64,000 bases of DNA from Pseudomonas yangonensis (GCF_009932725.1 NZ_BLJU01000005.1:186001-250000), one strand, 5' to 3'; shown: positions 42,240 to 51,761, numbered from the stretch's first letter. Made by a program: numbers and translations. The notes: generated by a model not told the origin, from the letters alone.

Positions 42240-43703
42240 TCACTCCCCAGCGCCAGTATCCGCAGCCTGCACGCCCCCCGCCTGCCAGCCACCGCCCAGC
42301 GCTACGTACAACGCCACCTGCGCGGTCGCCAGTGCGGTGCGGCCTTCCAGTGCGCGCTGGCGCGCCTGCAGTGCGCCACGCTGGGCGTCCAGCACCTCGC
42401 TCAGGTTCGCCTCGCCCAGCTCGTAGCTGCGCTGCGCCAGCCGGTGCGCGCGCTCGCGGTGCGCGCGGGTGCGGCTGAGGGCAGCGTGCCGACGCTGTTG
42501 TCCGGCAATGCGCGTCAGGCCGCGTTCGACCTCCTCCAGCGCGCGGGCCAAGGCCTGCTCGAAGGCGATGTAGGCGCCCTCACCTTCGGCATCGGCCAGT
42601 TCGATGGCAGCGCCACGGTTTGCATAGTCCAGCAGCGGCAGACCGAAGGTGGCGCCGACCCGGGCGAAGTTCGAAGCGCTGGAAATGGTGTCGCCCAACG
42701 CGAAGCCGGAGCGCCCCACGGCAGCCTGTACCGCCAGTTTAGGGAACAGGTCGCGGCGGGCGGCCAGTGCCTGCAGTTCGGCGGCATCCAGCCGCGCCGC
42801 TTCGGCGATCAGGTCCGGGCGACGGCGCAACAGGTCGATGGGCTGACCGGCGGCGATGCGCGATTCGGCCAACGGCACCGCCGTACTGGCAGCGAGCTGG
42901 ACGGCGGTACTGCCCGGCGGCTCGGCGAGCAGGGTATCCAGCGCCAGCTGCGCTTCGGCCAGGTGGATGTCCAGCTCGTCCAGGTCGGCTTCCAGCGATG
43001 CGCGTTCGGCGGATGTGGCCTCCACGTCCAGCCGCGTCACCTCGCCGGCATGAAACAGCAGCCCGGCGATGCGCTCCAGTTCGCGCGCCACTTCGATGCC
43101 TTCGACCAAGAGCGCGCGCTGCCCCTGCAGCGCGCGCAGCTGCAGATAGCCCTGCGCGGTGTTGGCAGCCACGGCCAGGCGTGCGGCCACCGTCTGCGCC
43201 TCGGCCGAACGCAGTTGCTGGGCGGCGCTGTCGCGCCGGGCTCGGGTGGCGCCGAACAGGTCCAGTTCCCAGGTCGCCTGCAGCGCCAGTTCCCAGCTGT
43301 CGAAGGCGATCGGGTCGTCATCCGGGATGAAGTCGGCCAGCGGGCTGCCGGGTTCGGCGTCCTGGTCGTTCTCGATCCACTGGCGGCTGGCCGAGCCCGG
43401 CAAATCGAAGCTCGGCAGCAGGCCGGCGCGCGCCTGGCGCAGCTGCGCGCGGGCGCTGTCGACCCGCGCCATGGCCAGGCGTACATCATGGTTCTGCTGC
43501 ATGGCGCGGTGGACCAGCGCGGTGAGCTGCGGGTCGTGGAACTGACGCCACCAGCTGGCCAGCGACTCGGCATCGGCCGGGTGGGCGCCGGCGGCGCTGA
43601 ACCAGGTATCCGGCAGTTGCGGCGCCGGATGCTGCGGGGCGCTGGAGCAGGCGCTCAGGGCCAGGGCGAGCAGCAGCGGAGCGGCCAGGGCCTTGGCAGT
43701 CAT
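42240..43703 (-). CDS. Outer-membrane efflux lipoprotein (OprM/NodT family)
   Basis: 487 residues from MTAKALAAPLLLALALSAC; the ATG overlaps the upstream RND stop (ATGA). Lipobox LSAC at residue 18. Two OEP repeats: PDTWFSAAGAHPADAESLASWWRQFHDPQLTALVHRAMQQNHDVRLAMARVDSARAQLRQARAGLLPSFD in the first, RRRPDLIAEAARLDAAELQALAARRDLFPKLAVQAAVG in the second, with long coiled coils forming the periplasmic tunnel. The outer-membrane channel of the pump encoded upstream. Last gene of the operon. Confidence 0.92.
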   Translation of the reverse strand: MTAKALAAPLLLALALSACSSAPQHPAPQLPDTWFSAAGAHPADAESLASWWRQFHDPQLTALVHRAMQQNHDVRLAMARVDSARAQLRQARAGLLPSFDLPGSASRQWIENDQDAEPGSPLADFIPDDDPIAFDSWELALQATWELDLFGATRARRDSAAQQLRSAEAQTVAARLAVAANTAQGYLQLRALQGQRALLVEGIEVARELERIAGLLFHAGEVTRLDVEATSAERASLEADLDELDIHLAEAQLALDTLLAEPPGSTAVQLAASTAVPLAESRIAAGQPIDLLRRRPDLIAEAARLDAAELQALAARRDLFPKLAVQAAVGRSGFALGDTISSASNFARVGATFGLPLLDYANRGAAIELADAEGEGAYIAFEQALARALEEVERGLTRIAGQQRRHAALSRTRAHRERAHRLAQRSYELGEANLSEVLDAQRGALQARQRALEGRTALATAQVALYVALGGGWQAGGVQAADTGAGE

Positions 43704-46700
43704 GCGGTTTCCTCCGGGCGCACTTTCATCAGCAGCAGGTACAGGCAGGGCACGGCCAGCAGCGTCAGCAGCGTGGCGAAGCCCAGGCCGCCCATGATGG
43801 TCACCGCCATGTTGGCGAAGAACGGGTCGAACAGCAGCGGCACCATGCCCAGCACCGTGGTGCCGGCGGCCATCGTCACCGGGCGCAAACGCGAGGCCGA
43901 AGCCTCGATGATGGCGGTCAGGCGCGGCACCTCGGCGGCGATCTGCCGGTCGATTTCGTCCACCAGCACCACGGCGTTCTTGATCAGCATGCCGGTCAGG
44001 CTGAGCAGGCCGAGCAGCGCCATGAAGCCGAAGGCCTGACCGGTGAGCAGCAGGCCGAAACTCACGCCGCAGATGGCCATGGGCACCACTGCCCAGATCA
44101 TCAGCGGCTGACGCACCCTGGCGAACAGCAGCACGGTGACCAGCACCATCGCCAGATAAGGCACCGCCAGCGTGCTGGCCAGCGCCTGCTGGGCATCGGA
44201 GGACTGCTCGTAGTCGCCGCCCCATTTCAGGCTGTAGTTCACCGGCAGCTCGATGCCCTCGATCAGCGGACGGATGCGCTCATGCGCCTCGTTGGTGTTC
44301 TCGCCGTCGCGCGGTTCGGCGCGGATGGAGATGGTGCGCTCGCGGTCGTAGCGCACGATGATGCCGTCCTCGCTGCTCGGTTCGATGCGGTCGGCGACCT
44401 GCGCCAGCGGCACGTAACCGTTGCCGGCCGGGCTCCAGATCAGCCGCTGCAGCAGGTTGTCGGCGTCGATGCGGTCATCCGGCGCGGCGCGCAGCAGCAC
44501 CGGGATCAGCTCGTCGCGCTCGCGCAGCAGGCTGACGCGCTGGCCCTCGCTGCCGGCAGCCAGTGCGCGCGCCACCGCCTGGCGGGTCAGCCCGGCATCG
44601 GCGAGGCGATCCAGCGCCAGCTGCGGGCGCAGCACCAGCACCGGCTGACGCCAGTCGTCGCGCACGTTGAGCACCTGGCCCTGCTCCTGCAGGCGCTTGC
44701 GCCCCTCGGCGGATATCTCGCGCAGCACCTCGATGTCCGGGCCGCTGATGCGCGCCTCCAGCTTGGCCTCGGCATTGGGGCCGAACATGAACTGGGCGGC
44801 GCTGACGTCCGCCGATGGATAGCGCTGCGGCAACTCCTGGTTGATCTGCCGGACCAGGCCGTCGATCCGCTCGGCATCCTCGGTGCGCACGAGAAAGTGC
44901 ATCAGCGAGGCATTCGGCTGCTCCGGCATGTAGGTGAGCATGAAGCGCGAGGCCCCGGCGCCGATGAAGCTCGACACATCGCTCACGCCGTCCTGCTCGG
45001 CCAGGTACTGCTCGACCTCGTTGGCAGCGCGCGCGGTATCGCGGATATGCGTGCCCTGCGGCAGGAACAGGTTGACGTAGAACAGCGGCGTGCTCGACGG
45101 CGGGAAGAAGCTCTGCGGCAGGCGGGTGAAGATCACCGCGCTGATCACCGTCAGCACCAGCAGCGCGCCGATGGTCAGATTCGGCCGGCGCAGCACGCCT
45201 GTAGCCAGCCGGCGATAGCGCGCGTACCAGGGGCCGTCGTATGCGGCATCGGCATCCTCGTCGGCGCCGGCATTGCGCAGCAGGTAATGGCCGAACAGCG
45301 GTACCAGCAGCAGGGCCAGCAACCAGCTGAGCAGCAGCGACACGGCGATGACGAAGAACAGCGAGAAGAGGAACTCGCCGGTGGTGTCCTGGGACAGGCC
45401 GATGCCGGCGAAGGCCAGGATGCCGATGATGGTTGCCCCCAGCAGCGGCCACTGCGTCTGTTGCAGCGTCTGCTGCGACGCCTCGAGAATGCTCTTGCCC
45501 TGGCGCTGACGCACCAGCATGCCGTCGCAGACCACCACCGCGTTGTCCACCAGCATGCCCATGGCGATGATCAGTGCGCCGAGGGAAATCCGCTCCAGCT
45601 CGATGCCGACCAGCCACATCACCAGCAGCGTGCCGAGCACGGTGAGAAACAGCACCGCGCCGATGATCACGCCGGCGCGCAGGCCCATGGCGATGCACAG
45701 CACACCGACCACGATGGCCACCGAGAGAAAAACGTTGAGGGCGAAGCTGTTCACCGACTCGTCGACGATGCGGTGCTGCTCGTAAAGCGGGTGCAGCTCG
45801 GCGCCCAGCGGCATGCGGTGCTCAACGGCCTGCAGCACTGCCTCGACGCTGTGCCCGACCTCGACGATGTTCGCCCCGGACACCCCGCTGATACCCAGCG
45901 TCAGCGCTGGCTGGCCGTTGTGGCGGATGATCTGCTGCGGCCGCTCGGCGTAGTCGCGCGAGAGCTTGGCGATGGCGCCCAGCTCGACCCGCTGCGGACC
46001 CTGGCCGACCGGCAGCGCGCGCAGCTCCTCCAGAGAATCGAATGCCCCGCTGGGGCGCAGGCGCACGAAGAAGTCGCCGGCATTGACGCCGCCGGCCTCC
46101 ACCGCGGCATCGGTATCGGCCAGCGCTGCGACGATCTCGTCCGGGGCGATGTTCATTGCCGCCAGCTGCGCCTGATCGACCTCCACCAGGATGCGTTCCT
46201 CCTGCACGCCGGCGATCTCCACCTTGCCGACGCCGTCGGCGGTGAGCAGCGCGCGGCGCAGGTCCTTGGCCGTTTCGTGCAGTTCCTTCAGCGTCAGACC
46301 GTCGCCGGTCAGGGCGTAGAAGATGCCGTAGACATCGCCGAAATCGTCGTTGACCTGCGGCGGCTCGATGCCCGGCGGCAGGTCGCCCTGGGCATCGTTG
46401 ATCTTGTTGCGCAGCTCGTCCCAGATCTGCGGCAGCGCGTCACCGTCGTAGCGGTCTTGCATCTCCACGCGGATCTCGGCGATGCCCGGCATCGAGCGCG
46501 AGCGGATCTCCTTGATCTGCGACATCTGCTGGATGGCGCTTTCCAGCGGCTCGGTCACCTGCTGCTCTACCTCCAGCGCCGTGGCGCCGGGGTACTGCAC
46601 GTTGACGATGGCCTGCTTGATGGTGAACTCGGGGTCTTCCAGGCGGCCGATCTCGAAGAAGGCGAGGATGCCGCCGAGCAGGCAGGTGAGCACCAGAATC

Positions 46701-46744
46701 CAGATATTGACCGGCCGAGTGATGGCGTAACGGGCGAAATCCAT
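43700..46744 (-). CDS. RND efflux transporter permease (HAE1-like)
   Basis: 1014 residues. Proton-driven inner-membrane pump: membrane helix 1 at 10-30, periplasmic porter domains, helices 2-6 around 335-480, the second half repeating the pattern, and TM12 at the end. The proton-relay region reads ALIIAMGMLVDNAVVVCDG, with a single Asp before Asn instead of the Asp-Asp pair of MexB/AcrB. Helix 11 has GLLSLTGMLIKNAVVLVDEID. Substrates are not inferable from sequence; TriC-type exporters share its start MDFARYAITRPVNIW. Ends with ATGA into the OMF gene. Confidence 0.92.
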   Translation of the reverse strand: MDFARYAITRPVNIWILVLTCLLGGILAFFEIGRLEDPEFTIKQAIVNVQYPGATALEVEQQVTEPLESAIQQMSQIKEIRSRSMPGIAEIRVEMQDRYDGDALPQIWDELRNKINDAQGDLPPGIEPPQVNDDFGDVYGIFYALTGDGLTLKELHETAKDLRRALLTADGVGKVEIAGVQEERILVEVDQAQLAAMNIAPDEIVAALADTDAAVEAGGVNAGDFFVRLRPSGAFDSLEELRALPVGQGPQRVELGAIAKLSRDYAERPQQIIRHNGQPALTLGISGVSGANIVEVGHSVEAVLQAVEHRMPLGAELHPLYEQHRIVDESVNSFALNVFLSVAIVVGVLCIAMGLRAGVIIGAVLFLTVLGTLLVMWLVGIELERISLGALIIAMGMLVDNAVVVCDGMLVRQRQGKSILEASQQTLQQTQWPLLGATIIGILAFAGIGLSQDTTGEFLFSLFFVIAVSLLLSWLLALLLVPLFGHYLLRNAGADEDADAAYDGPWYARYRRLATGVLRRPNLTIGALLVLTVISAVIFTRLPQSFFPPSSTPLFYVNLFLPQGTHIRDTARAANEVEQYLAEQDGVSDVSSFIGAGASRFMLTYMPEQPNASLMHFLVRTEDAERIDGLVRQINQELPQRYPSADVSAAQFMFGPNAEAKLEARISGPDIEVLREISAEGRKRLQEQGQVLNVRDDWRQPVLVLRPQLALDRLADAGLTRQAVARALAAGSEGQRVSLLRERDELIPVLLRAAPDDRIDADNLLQRLIWSPAGNGYVPLAQVADRIEPSSEDGIIVRYDRERTISIRAEPRDGENTNEAHERIRPLIEGIELPVNYSLKWGGDYEQSSDAQQALASTLAVPYLAMVLVTVLLFARVRQPLMIWAVVPMAICGVSFGLLLTGQAFGFMALLGLLSLTGMLIKNAVVLVDEIDRQIAAEVPRLTAIIEASASRLRPVTMAAGTTVLGMVPLLFDPFFANMAVTIMGGLGFATLLTLLAVPCLYLLLMKVRPEETA

Positions 46745-46748
46745 CGGC

Positions 46749-47828
46749 TCAGTTCCGCTCCCGCGCTTCGATCGGCTGGTCCTCGTGCAGCTTGCTGCCG
46801 CCGGCGACGATGATCGGCAGCTGCGCCTGCAGGCCCTCGCCGCGGATCAGCGCCTGGTCGCCTTCGACCTGCTGCAGCTGCACCACCAGCCGCCGCGCGC
46901 GACCTTCATCGGCCTGCCAGATGAAGTGCTTGCCGTCGCTGCCGGTCTGCAGCGCCGACAGCGGCAGGCGAAAGCCCTCCTCCTCTGTCTGTGACTGTGC
47001 GGGGCGCTGCAGACTGACGCGCATGGCCATGCCCGGCAGCAGGTTGTAGTCCTCGGGCGGCTCGCCCTGCAGCACCAGCCGGTAGGTGCGCGCACCTTCG
47101 CGCGGCTGGGTGCTGTGTTCCTTGTAGCGCAGCGGCAGGCGCAGGTCAGCGATCACCAGCTGCGCTTCGGCCTCAAGCTCGGGCCCGAGCGGAATGCTCA
47201 GCGCGGCGCTTTCCGGCAGATCGACGCCGACCTCGATCTGCCGGTTGTCCTGCATCTCGAACACCGGCGTGCCGACCGCTACCACCATGTCCGGCTCGGC
47301 CAGGCGGCGCGCCACCACGCCATCGAACGGCGCGTTCAGGGTGCTGTGGTCGATATTGCGCTGGGCGCTGTCGCGCGCCACCCGCGCGGCCACGGTGTTG
47401 GCCTCCAGCGCCTCGATGGCGGCGGGGGCGAGAATGCCTTCGGCAAGCAGGGTGCGCTTGCGCGCCAGATCCGCCTCCAGCTGACGCAGGCGCGCCTCGG
47501 CTTCACGCAGCTGCAGGCGGTAGTCGGTGCGATCCAGCTCGGCCAGCGGCTGCCCCCGCCTGACACGGGTGCCCTCATCGATCAGGATGCGCTCGATGCG
47601 CCCGGCCACCTCGAATGACAGCTGGGTGGTGGTCACGCTCTGCACCACCCCGGAGAAACGCAGCGCCTCGGCCTGCGGCGCGGCGGGCTGCAGCGGCTCG
47701 ACCAGCGCCACCCGCGGCGGCTCGGGTGCCGGCTCGGCCTCGGAGGAACAGCCGCTGAGCAGCGGCAGCGCACAGGCGACGATCATCAACCAGGACTTGG
47801 GCAAGCGGGATGCTGGTATCGATGTCAT
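46749..47828 (-). CDS. RND periplasmic adaptor lipoprotein (membrane fusion protein)
   Basis: 359 residues from MTSIPASRLPKSWLM, preceded by AAGGAG; an earlier ATG (47861) adds eleven residues without support. Lipobox LLSGC. Membrane fusion layout: barrel-sandwich VVQSVTTTQLSFEVAGRIERILIDEGTRVRRGQPLAELDRTDYRLQL, coiled-coil hairpin LREAEARLRQLEADLARKRTLLAEGILAPAAIEALEANTVAARVARDSAQRNIDHSTLNAPFDGVVARR, then beta-barrel and membrane-proximal domains. First gene of the adaptor-pump-channel operon. No dedicated regulator gene adjoins it. Confidence 0.92.
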   Translation of the reverse strand: MTSIPASRLPKSWLMIVACALPLLSGCSSEAEPAPEPPRVALVEPLQPAAPQAEALRFSGVVQSVTTTQLSFEVAGRIERILIDEGTRVRRGQPLAELDRTDYRLQLREAEARLRQLEADLARKRTLLAEGILAPAAIEALEANTVAARVARDSAQRNIDHSTLNAPFDGVVARRLAEPDMVVAVGTPVFEMQDNRQIEVGVDLPESAALSIPLGPELEAEAQLVIADLRLPLRYKEHSTQPREGARTYRLVLQGEPPEDYNLLPGMAMRVSLQRPAQSQTEEEGFRLPLSALQTGSDGKHFIWQADEGRARRLVVQLQQVEGDQALIRGEGLQAQLPIIVAGGSKLHEDQPIEARERN

Positions 47829-48106
47829 CGGGACTCCTTGTCTGCGCTGCTTGACGACCACAGGTTCGGGCCGCGGGGACAGACAATAGAGCCCCCTTTA
47901 TGCGCAGGAGTTCGGCGACAAGTTATGAACACCGGCGTGACCAGGCAGTCGCGCTTCGCCGCATGTACCGAACGCAAGCAGTCCGAAGCAGGCTGAACGC
48001 AATGATCAGGACGTTTCCCTGGCTACCGATGCCGCTGCCACGACTGGCTCGTCCCCAGGTCCCTGCTAGCGTGCATTACCTTTCACCCCTATCGAGCGAG
48101 AACGAC

Positions 48107-48469
48107 ATGCTGCACAGCATCAAGCAAGGCATCACCCTGGACGAACTGGAACTGGCCGGCACCCTCGAGGACATCGGCGTGGAAATGCTCGAAGGCGACA
48201 ACGCCATGTTCGCCCTGACCACCTTCGCCACCGAAGACGAGTCGGTCAGCGCCGGCTACTTTGGCGTGCGCCGCAGCCGCTTCCGCCTGCCCTACACTTT
48301 TCACGAACAGGCTGTGGTGACCCTCGGCGAAGTGAAGATCACCGATGAAGCCACCGGCGAGACGGCGCACTACAAGGCTGGCGACTCCTTCTTCGTTGCC
48401 AGTGGCACCAACACCCTGTGGGAAGTGGTGAGCGACAGCTTTACCAAGCATTACCTGGCCGTCGACTGA
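48107..48469 (+). CDS. Cupin-domain protein (EutQ-like/DUF861)
   Basis: 120 residues from MLHSIKQGITLDELELAGT. A single cupin barrel: YFGVRRSRFRLPYTFHEQAVVTLGEVKITDEATGETAHYKAGDSFFVASGTNTLWEVVSDSFTKHYLAVD. The pattern G-X-T-(E/G)...G-(D)-(S/T)-(F) resembles sugar-binding or ethanolamine-linked cupins, but the metal-binding histidines of classical cupins are incomplete. Substrate unknown. The start is followed by a consistent protein; earlier starts run through non-coding sequence. It is divergent from the efflux operon (280 bases). Confidence 0.8.
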   Translation: MLHSIKQGITLDELELAGTLEDIGVEMLEGDNAMFALTTFATEDESVSAGYFGVRRSRFRLPYTFHEQAVVTLGEVKITDEATGETAHYKAGDSFFVASGTNTLWEVVSDSFTKHYLAVD

Positions 48470-48568
48470 AACCGCTTCAGAGCAAGCACTCGCTGCCCGG
48501 CGCAGTTCGTTGACCGGGCAACGACGCTCCCAAGGCCATGGGACGCATAGCAAAGGATCGCGAAAGAC

Positions 48569-48953
48569 ATGGATAGACGCACACTTGGCCTCAGCCTGCT
48601 ACTGGCAAGCTGCAACGTAAGCGCAGAAAAAGATCCCCACCCTGCTCGGCCCGGTCAACGATATTCAGGTAAGCGAGGACGCACTCGGACCAGAGCAGGA
48701 CAACTGCCGGGAATGCAAGGTCAGCGAAGAAACTGTCGCGGACTTCCTGCGCCACGCCATCCTCATCACCCATCGCCAGGAAAACGACTGGTACCTCTAT
48801 GACCCCTGTCAGGCTAGAGGCACCTTCAGCACCCGCTACGGGGAATGGCAGTGGCAACTGCACAATCTGGGCACCGCACGTATCACGGCGGTGACGGGGG
48901 AACAATTCATACTGGCCGATCCGCGAGAGGAGTCATCACTCGCCGAGCACTGA
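48569..48953 (+). pseudogene. Small exported protein broken by a +1 frameshift in an A5 run
   Basis: ATG 48569 gives a signal peptide MDRRTLGLSLLLASCNVSAEK, then the frame goes wrong. The frame starting at 48633 continues cleanly for 106 codons: IPTLLGPVNDIQVSEDALGP, then CRECKVSEETVADFLRHAIL, NDWYLYDPCQARGTFSTRYGEW and TAVTGEQFILADPREES, stopping at 48951. Removing one A from AAAAA (48627-48631) joins the two parts as SAEK-IPT. It could be a recent mutation, a sequencing error or a phase-variable run. No known family recognised. Confidence 0.75.
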
Positions 48954-49079
48954 CGAGACACTTAACTCAGTACGGCGATGGCGCTAAGCTGGTTTTCCGC
49001 ACATTCCGAAGCACCTTAATGAAAGTCTTCACCCTAACCCCGAGCACGCTCTCCGTGCCGGGCTTCTGAGCATCGCCTC

Positions 49080-49769
49080 ATGCAACCAAGTACTGCCATG
49101 CAGCAGCCCTGGAATGGCCGGCTCTGGCTAGCGACTGATCACTGCCTGTTCGAAGGGCAGTCTGGGGATACCCGTCCGCACGCCCATTACGCTCACCAAA
49201 TCCTGTTGGTCGACAAGGGCGAGCTGGGGATGAAGATTGCCGGAAAGTCATACCAAGGCTCGCGCCTAGTAGTACCCTCGCTGCAGCAACATGCTTTCTG
49301 CGAAGCGGGCCAACCACTGCTGGCTCTATACCTCGAGCCACAGGCGTTTCACCTGCAAACACTGCAGGCATGGCTAGCCAAAGCGCCGTGCGAGCCACAG
49401 GCAGTTCTTGCGCAGCTTCGTCATTGGTCACGTCCAGCACTGGATGGGCGTGTGCAGCAAACCCTGCAGACTATCGATGCGTTGCTACTGGAGCGTATCG
49501 ACGCCAACGCACTAGCCAGCCGCGCCCATATCTCTTTGAGCCAGCTGGAGCGGCTGTTTGGCCATCAGGTCGGCCTGCCGGTGCGCAAACTGATACTCTG
49601 GCGCCGCCTGCGGCTGGCCCTGAGCCTGGTGCTGCGCGGCAGCAATCTCACCGAAGCAGCGCACGCGGCGAATTTCGCCGACCAGGCACACTTTTCACGC
49701 ACGCTACGTGGCATGTTCGGCATCCAGGGCCAGACCCTGCGACAACTGCAGCTACAACTGCTCGACTGA
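49080..49769 (+). CDS. AraC family transcriptional regulator
   Basis: 229 residues. N-terminal cupin-type sensor (HAHYAHQILLVDKGELGMKIAGKSYQGSRLVVPSLQQHAF) and C-terminal double helix-turn-helix (ALASRAHISLSQLERLFGHQVGLPVRKLILWRRLRLALSLVLRGSNLTEAAHAANFADQAHFSRTLRGMFG). The effector is unknown. Its 3' end overlaps the convergent hydroxylase gene by 18 bases, and the two may be functionally linked. Start at 49080 is not strongly supported by a ribosome site. Confidence 0.87.
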   Translation: MQPSTAMQQPWNGRLWLATDHCLFEGQSGDTRPHAHYAHQILLVDKGELGMKIAGKSYQGSRLVVPSLQQHAFCEAGQPLLALYLEPQAFHLQTLQAWLAKAPCEPQAVLAQLRHWSRPALDGRVQQTLQTIDALLLERIDANALASRAHISLSQLERLFGHQVGLPVRKLILWRRLRLALSLVLRGSNLTEAAHAANFADQAHFSRTLRGMFGIQGQTLRQLQLQLLD

Positions 49770-50669
49770 ACCTCTCAGCTCGGCTGGCGGCGCAGGTGAT
49801 CGCTCAGATCGCGCCCGACAGACGAATGGCTCAAGCAGTTGAGCCAAGTAGCCATCGGGGTATTCCGGCTGGCTACCGATACCCAAGTCCTTGCTGCCAA
49901 CCTTGTAGGGTGAGTCAAAAGCGGTACCAAGCAGGCGGTCCCAGAGACAGAAGAACATTGCGAAGTTCACGTCCCCCGCACGCCCATAGCGTAGGTGATG
50001 AAAACGATGCACGGGTGCCCAAGCAATCAGGTGGCGTAACGCGCCGATGCGCATGTCTACGTTGCTGTGCTGCAGCAATAACTGAATCGCGATGGCAAAA
50101 GCCAGTAGTGCCGCCACCGTCACCGGCATTCCCGCCAGCAGCAACGGCAGAGTTCCAGCCAGCGCCTCCAGCCCCTGATGCAGTGGGTGTTTCATCAGGC
50201 CGTTGAGCCCGTACATGCGGCGCACGCTGTGGTGTACGGCGTGCAATCGCCAAAGCAAGGCGCTACGGTGGCTGAGCCAGTGCATCAAGGTGATGCCCAG
50301 GTCGGCCACGACGATGGCAATCAGCACCTGCAACCATAACGGCAAGGTGTGAGGCCAAAGCGTATTGTCCGGCAGCAACCTGGCGAATAGTGGGATGCTC
50401 AAGATGCCCACGCAGTTGAGGGCCTCATTAACCAGCGCGTGCAATCGGTCACGGCCAATGTCGCCATGATTGAGGTTCCACTGGCGCTCATAGGGGGCCA
50501 ACGCCTCTGCCAACATGGACAGACCGATGGCAAGCAAAAGTAGCACCGGCAGGCACCACAGGCCCATCGGCCAATGGCCTACCAGCCAAACCGACAGCCC
50601 CGTGAACCCCAGGCTGAAGCAGGGAGCGTAAAGATAGCGGAAGAAAAATAGGTGCATGTGACTCTCCAT
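49752..50669 (-). CDS. Sterol desaturase / fatty acid hydroxylase family membrane protein
   Basis: 305 residues from MESHMHLFFFRYLYAPCF. Four or five membrane helices and the di-iron histidine clusters of the family: HWLSHRSALLWRLHAVHHS (HxxxH, HxxHH) and, further on, KHPLHQ and HRFHHLRYG. It adds hydroxyl or double bonds to lipid chains. The substrate is unknown. Convergent with AraC regulator 49080 and divergent from the potassium channel (141 bases). Confidence 0.9.
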   Translation of the reverse strand: MESHMHLFFFRYLYAPCFSLGFTGLSVWLVGHWPMGLWCLPVLLLLAIGLSMLAEALAPYERQWNLNHGDIGRDRLHALVNEALNCVGILSIPLFARLLPDNTLWPHTLPLWLQVLIAIVVADLGITLMHWLSHRSALLWRLHAVHHSVRRMYGLNGLMKHPLHQGLEALAGTLPLLLAGMPVTVAALLAFAIAIQLLLQHSNVDMRIGALRHLIAWAPVHRFHHLRYGRAGDVNFAMFFCLWDRLLGTAFDSPYKVGSKDLGIGSQPEYPDGYLAQLLEPFVCRARSERSPAPPAELRGSVEQL

Positions 50670-50810
50670 GGTGAAAGGAGCACACAGCCTGAAGACTCGC
50701 GGGCACTCAGCGCTTGAACAAACCGCGCACGCATTACCAACCCGTGCCTATTGCCTGCTCGGCCCTCTCCTGCCTAGGCTTGGCCCTCGCATCATTAGGA
50801 GAGTCACGCC

Positions 50811-51677
50811 GTGGAAAAACGCCAGACCTGGCGTCAGCGCCTCTACATCATCATCTTCGAGACCAGCACGCCCGCGGCTCAGCGCTTCGACAACTGGCTG
50901 CTGGTGACCATTCTCGCCAGCCTGGTGGTGGTGATGCTCGACAGCGTCGAGCACTTCCATAACCAGTACGCCGAGGTATTCAAAGCGCTGGAATGGTTCT
51001 TCACTGTGCTTTTCGCGATCGAATACGGCTTGCGTCTGTATATATCGCCCAAGCCCATGCGCTATGCCTTCAGTTTCTTCGGTCTGGTGGATCTGCTGGC
51101 GGTACTGCCTGCCATCCTCGCGCTGATGTTCGCCGATGCGCAGTACCTGATGATCGTTCGCGCCATACGCCTGATCCGCGTCTTCCGCGTGCTCAAGCTG
51201 CGTCAGTATCTGTCCCAGGCGAATTTCCTGCTGGTGGCGCTGCGCGGCAGCAAGCAGAAGATCATCGTCTTTCTGGTCAGCGTTTCGACCCTGGTCACGG
51301 TATATGGCGCGCTGATGTACGTGATCGAAGGCCCGGCCAACGGCTTCACCAGCATACCGATCAGCATCTACTGGGCGGTGGTGACGCTGACCACCGTGGG
51401 CTTCGGTGATATCACGCCGCAAACGCCCATCGGTCAGATGCTGGCCACGCTGGTGATGATCACCGGCTACTCGATCATCGCCGTGCCGACCGGCATCTTC
51501 ACCGCCGAACTGGCCAATGCCATGCGGCTGGAGGGGCAGATGGAGCATGACTGCCCGCATTGCCGGAAAAAGCAACATGAATACAACGCGTCATTTTGCA
51601 GTCGTTGCGGAGGACCGCTGTTTGGCAGGCCGGCGGCCTCCGCATCGCCAGCACGAAGCTCACCTGAAACAGACTGA
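50811..51677 (+). CDS. Voltage-gated potassium channel with C-terminal zinc ribbon
   Basis: 288 residues. Six-helix Kv layout: S1-S3 from 28 to 108, the S4 sensor VRAIRLIRVFRVLKLRQYL (about 117-135) with regularly spaced arginines, S5, pore helix, filter TTVGFGD (194-200) and S6 IITGYSIIAVPTGIFTAELAN. The tail then carries two CxxC pairs, HDCPHCRKK (about 244) and FCSRCGGPLF (about 262), a treble-clef/zinc-ribbon arrangement. Uncommon in prokaryotic Kv channels to my knowledge; could be a redox or metal gate, which is inference. Upstream gap to the hydroxylase is 141 bases. Confidence 0.9.
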   Translation: MEKRQTWRQRLYIIIFETSTPAAQRFDNWLLVTILASLVVVMLDSVEHFHNQYAEVFKALEWFFTVLFAIEYGLRLYISPKPMRYAFSFFGLVDLLAVLPAILALMFADAQYLMIVRAIRLIRVFRVLKLRQYLSQANFLLVALRGSKQKIIVFLVSVSTLVTVYGALMYVIEGPANGFTSIPISIYWAVVTLTTVGFGDITPQTPIGQMLATLVMITGYSIIAVPTGIFTAELANAMRLEGQMEHDCPHCRKKQHEYNASFCSRCGGPLFGRPAASASPARSSPETD

Positions 51678-51761
51678 AGCAAAACCGAACGGCCATCGCG
51701 TGGTCATAAAGTCGCCCTGTGGGCTATAAAGCCCGACTTTTTTAGCTGAAGGAAGCGCGCG

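Noticed and set aside
44282..46813. 843-codon plus-strand frame opposite the RND permease
   Set aside because: His/Gln/Ala/Asp-rich low-complexity translation typical of an antisense shadow; the minus-strand RND protein is full length.
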